The notes beneath the pieces are model-generated. The model saw only the letters and a list, made by a program, of their open reading frames with translations. It was not told the origin of the DNA and did not search any database. Positions 5,293-5,666 of a stretch of DNA of 5,666 bases are shown here, one piece after another. The position numbers and the translations under genes are program-made. Source of the stretch: JBEKYD01 sp049509915 (GTDB taxonomy: Bacteria; Acidobacteriota; Terriglobia; Bryobacterales; Bryobacteraceae). Position 1 is the stretch's first letter; each line of letters opens with the position of its first letter. Where the stretch lies: assembly GCA_049509915.1 (NCBI GenBank), contig JBEKZL010000386.1, positions 1-5,666 of the forward strand, given 5' to 3'.

Positions 5293-5666
5293 ATGGCGAA
5301 ACAAATCGTATATTCGGAAACCTCGCGACAGGCGATTTTGCGCGGCGTCAACCAGCTGGCGGACGCGGTAAAGGTAACTCTCGGTCCCAAGGGCCGGAAC
5401 GTGGTTCTGGAGAAGAAGTTCGGCGGACCGAACATCACCAAGGACGGGGTGACGGTAGCCAAGGAAGTGGAATTGAAGGACCCGCTCGAGAACATGGGCG
5501 CGCAGATGGTGCGGGAAGTAGCGTCGAAGACATCCGACGTGGCCGGCGACGGCACCACCACGGCGACCATTCTGGCGCAGGCCATCTTCCGCGAAGGCGT
5601 GAAGGCGGTAGCGGCGGGCGCCAATCCGATGGCGGTGAAGCGCGGCATTGAAAAGGCCGTGGAAGT
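5293..5666 (+). CDS. groEL: Chaperonin GroEL (Cpn60), N-terminal part, cut by the window edge
   Basis: The first 124 codons of an ATP-driven chaperonin of about 540 residues; the remainder lies beyond the right edge. It begins MAKQIVYSETSRQAILRGVN, and the equatorial ATPase domain is clear. TLGPKGRNV (29-37) is the phosphate-binding loop. ITKDG holds D51, matching E. coli D52. GDGTTT (85-90) holds D86, matching the catalytic D87. NPMAVKRGIEKAV follows. No frameshift or missing key residue is seen. Shine-Dalgarno AAGGAG 5276-5281 lies 11 bases before the ATG, within the 28-base spacer after groES. It works with GroES in cytoplasmic protein folding and should share its promoter and HrcA control. 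Whether this is the only groEL copy in the genome cannot be seen here. Confidence 0.98.
   Translation, partial: MAKQIVYSETSRQAILRGVNQLADAVKVTLGPKGRNVVLEKKFGGPNITKDGVTVAKEVELKDPLENMGAQMVREVASKTSDVAGDGTTTATILAQAIFREGVKAVAAGANPMAVKRGIEKAVE

Overview
The window is GC-rich DNA from a bacterium with short intergenic spacers, GTG as well as ATG starts and clear Shine-Dalgarno sites. The groES-groEL pair, the CIRCE-type operators, an exported caspase-fold protein and a kinesin-light-chain-style TPR protein with 40-42-residue repeats together resemble soil Acidobacteria (Solibacter/Bryobacter-like genomes). That assignment is an inference from gene style, not from any database match.

Region 1 (1-3303) is the end of a co-directional operon. 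It holds the 3' end of an unrecognised gene, then 12 bases later an exported caspase-like (C14/orthocaspase-type) protease with TPR-like and PEGA-like C-terminal parts. The next gene overlaps it by four bases (ATGA) and encodes an exported helical-repeat protein with a small C-terminal beta domain. A hairpin followed by T4 lies just behind the last stop and probably ends the transcript. Both complete products carry N-terminal export signals, so they probably act together outside the cytoplasm. This argues against a cytoplasmic caspase/TPR defence system.

Region 2 (3304-3707) is a gap of about 400 bases with no convincing gene. It contains several short perfect inverted repeats. One is an all-GC hairpin just upstream of the Shine-Dalgarno site of the next gene.

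Region 3 (3708-4679) is a single gene for an apparently exported protein made almost entirely of seven TPR units.

Region 4 (4680-5666) is the heat-shock chaperonin operon. An AT-rich island (about 30% GC, 4756-4856) carries two CIRCE-like HrcA operators, each with the exact 9-base spacer, and two candidate sigma-70 promoters. A strong hairpin lies at the expected 5' end of the mRNA. groES is complete and groEL runs off the window after 124 codons.

No clearly new multi-gene system is demonstrated. The items most worth following are the exported caspase/TPR operon, with its undefined upstream partner, and the two-operator groESL control region.
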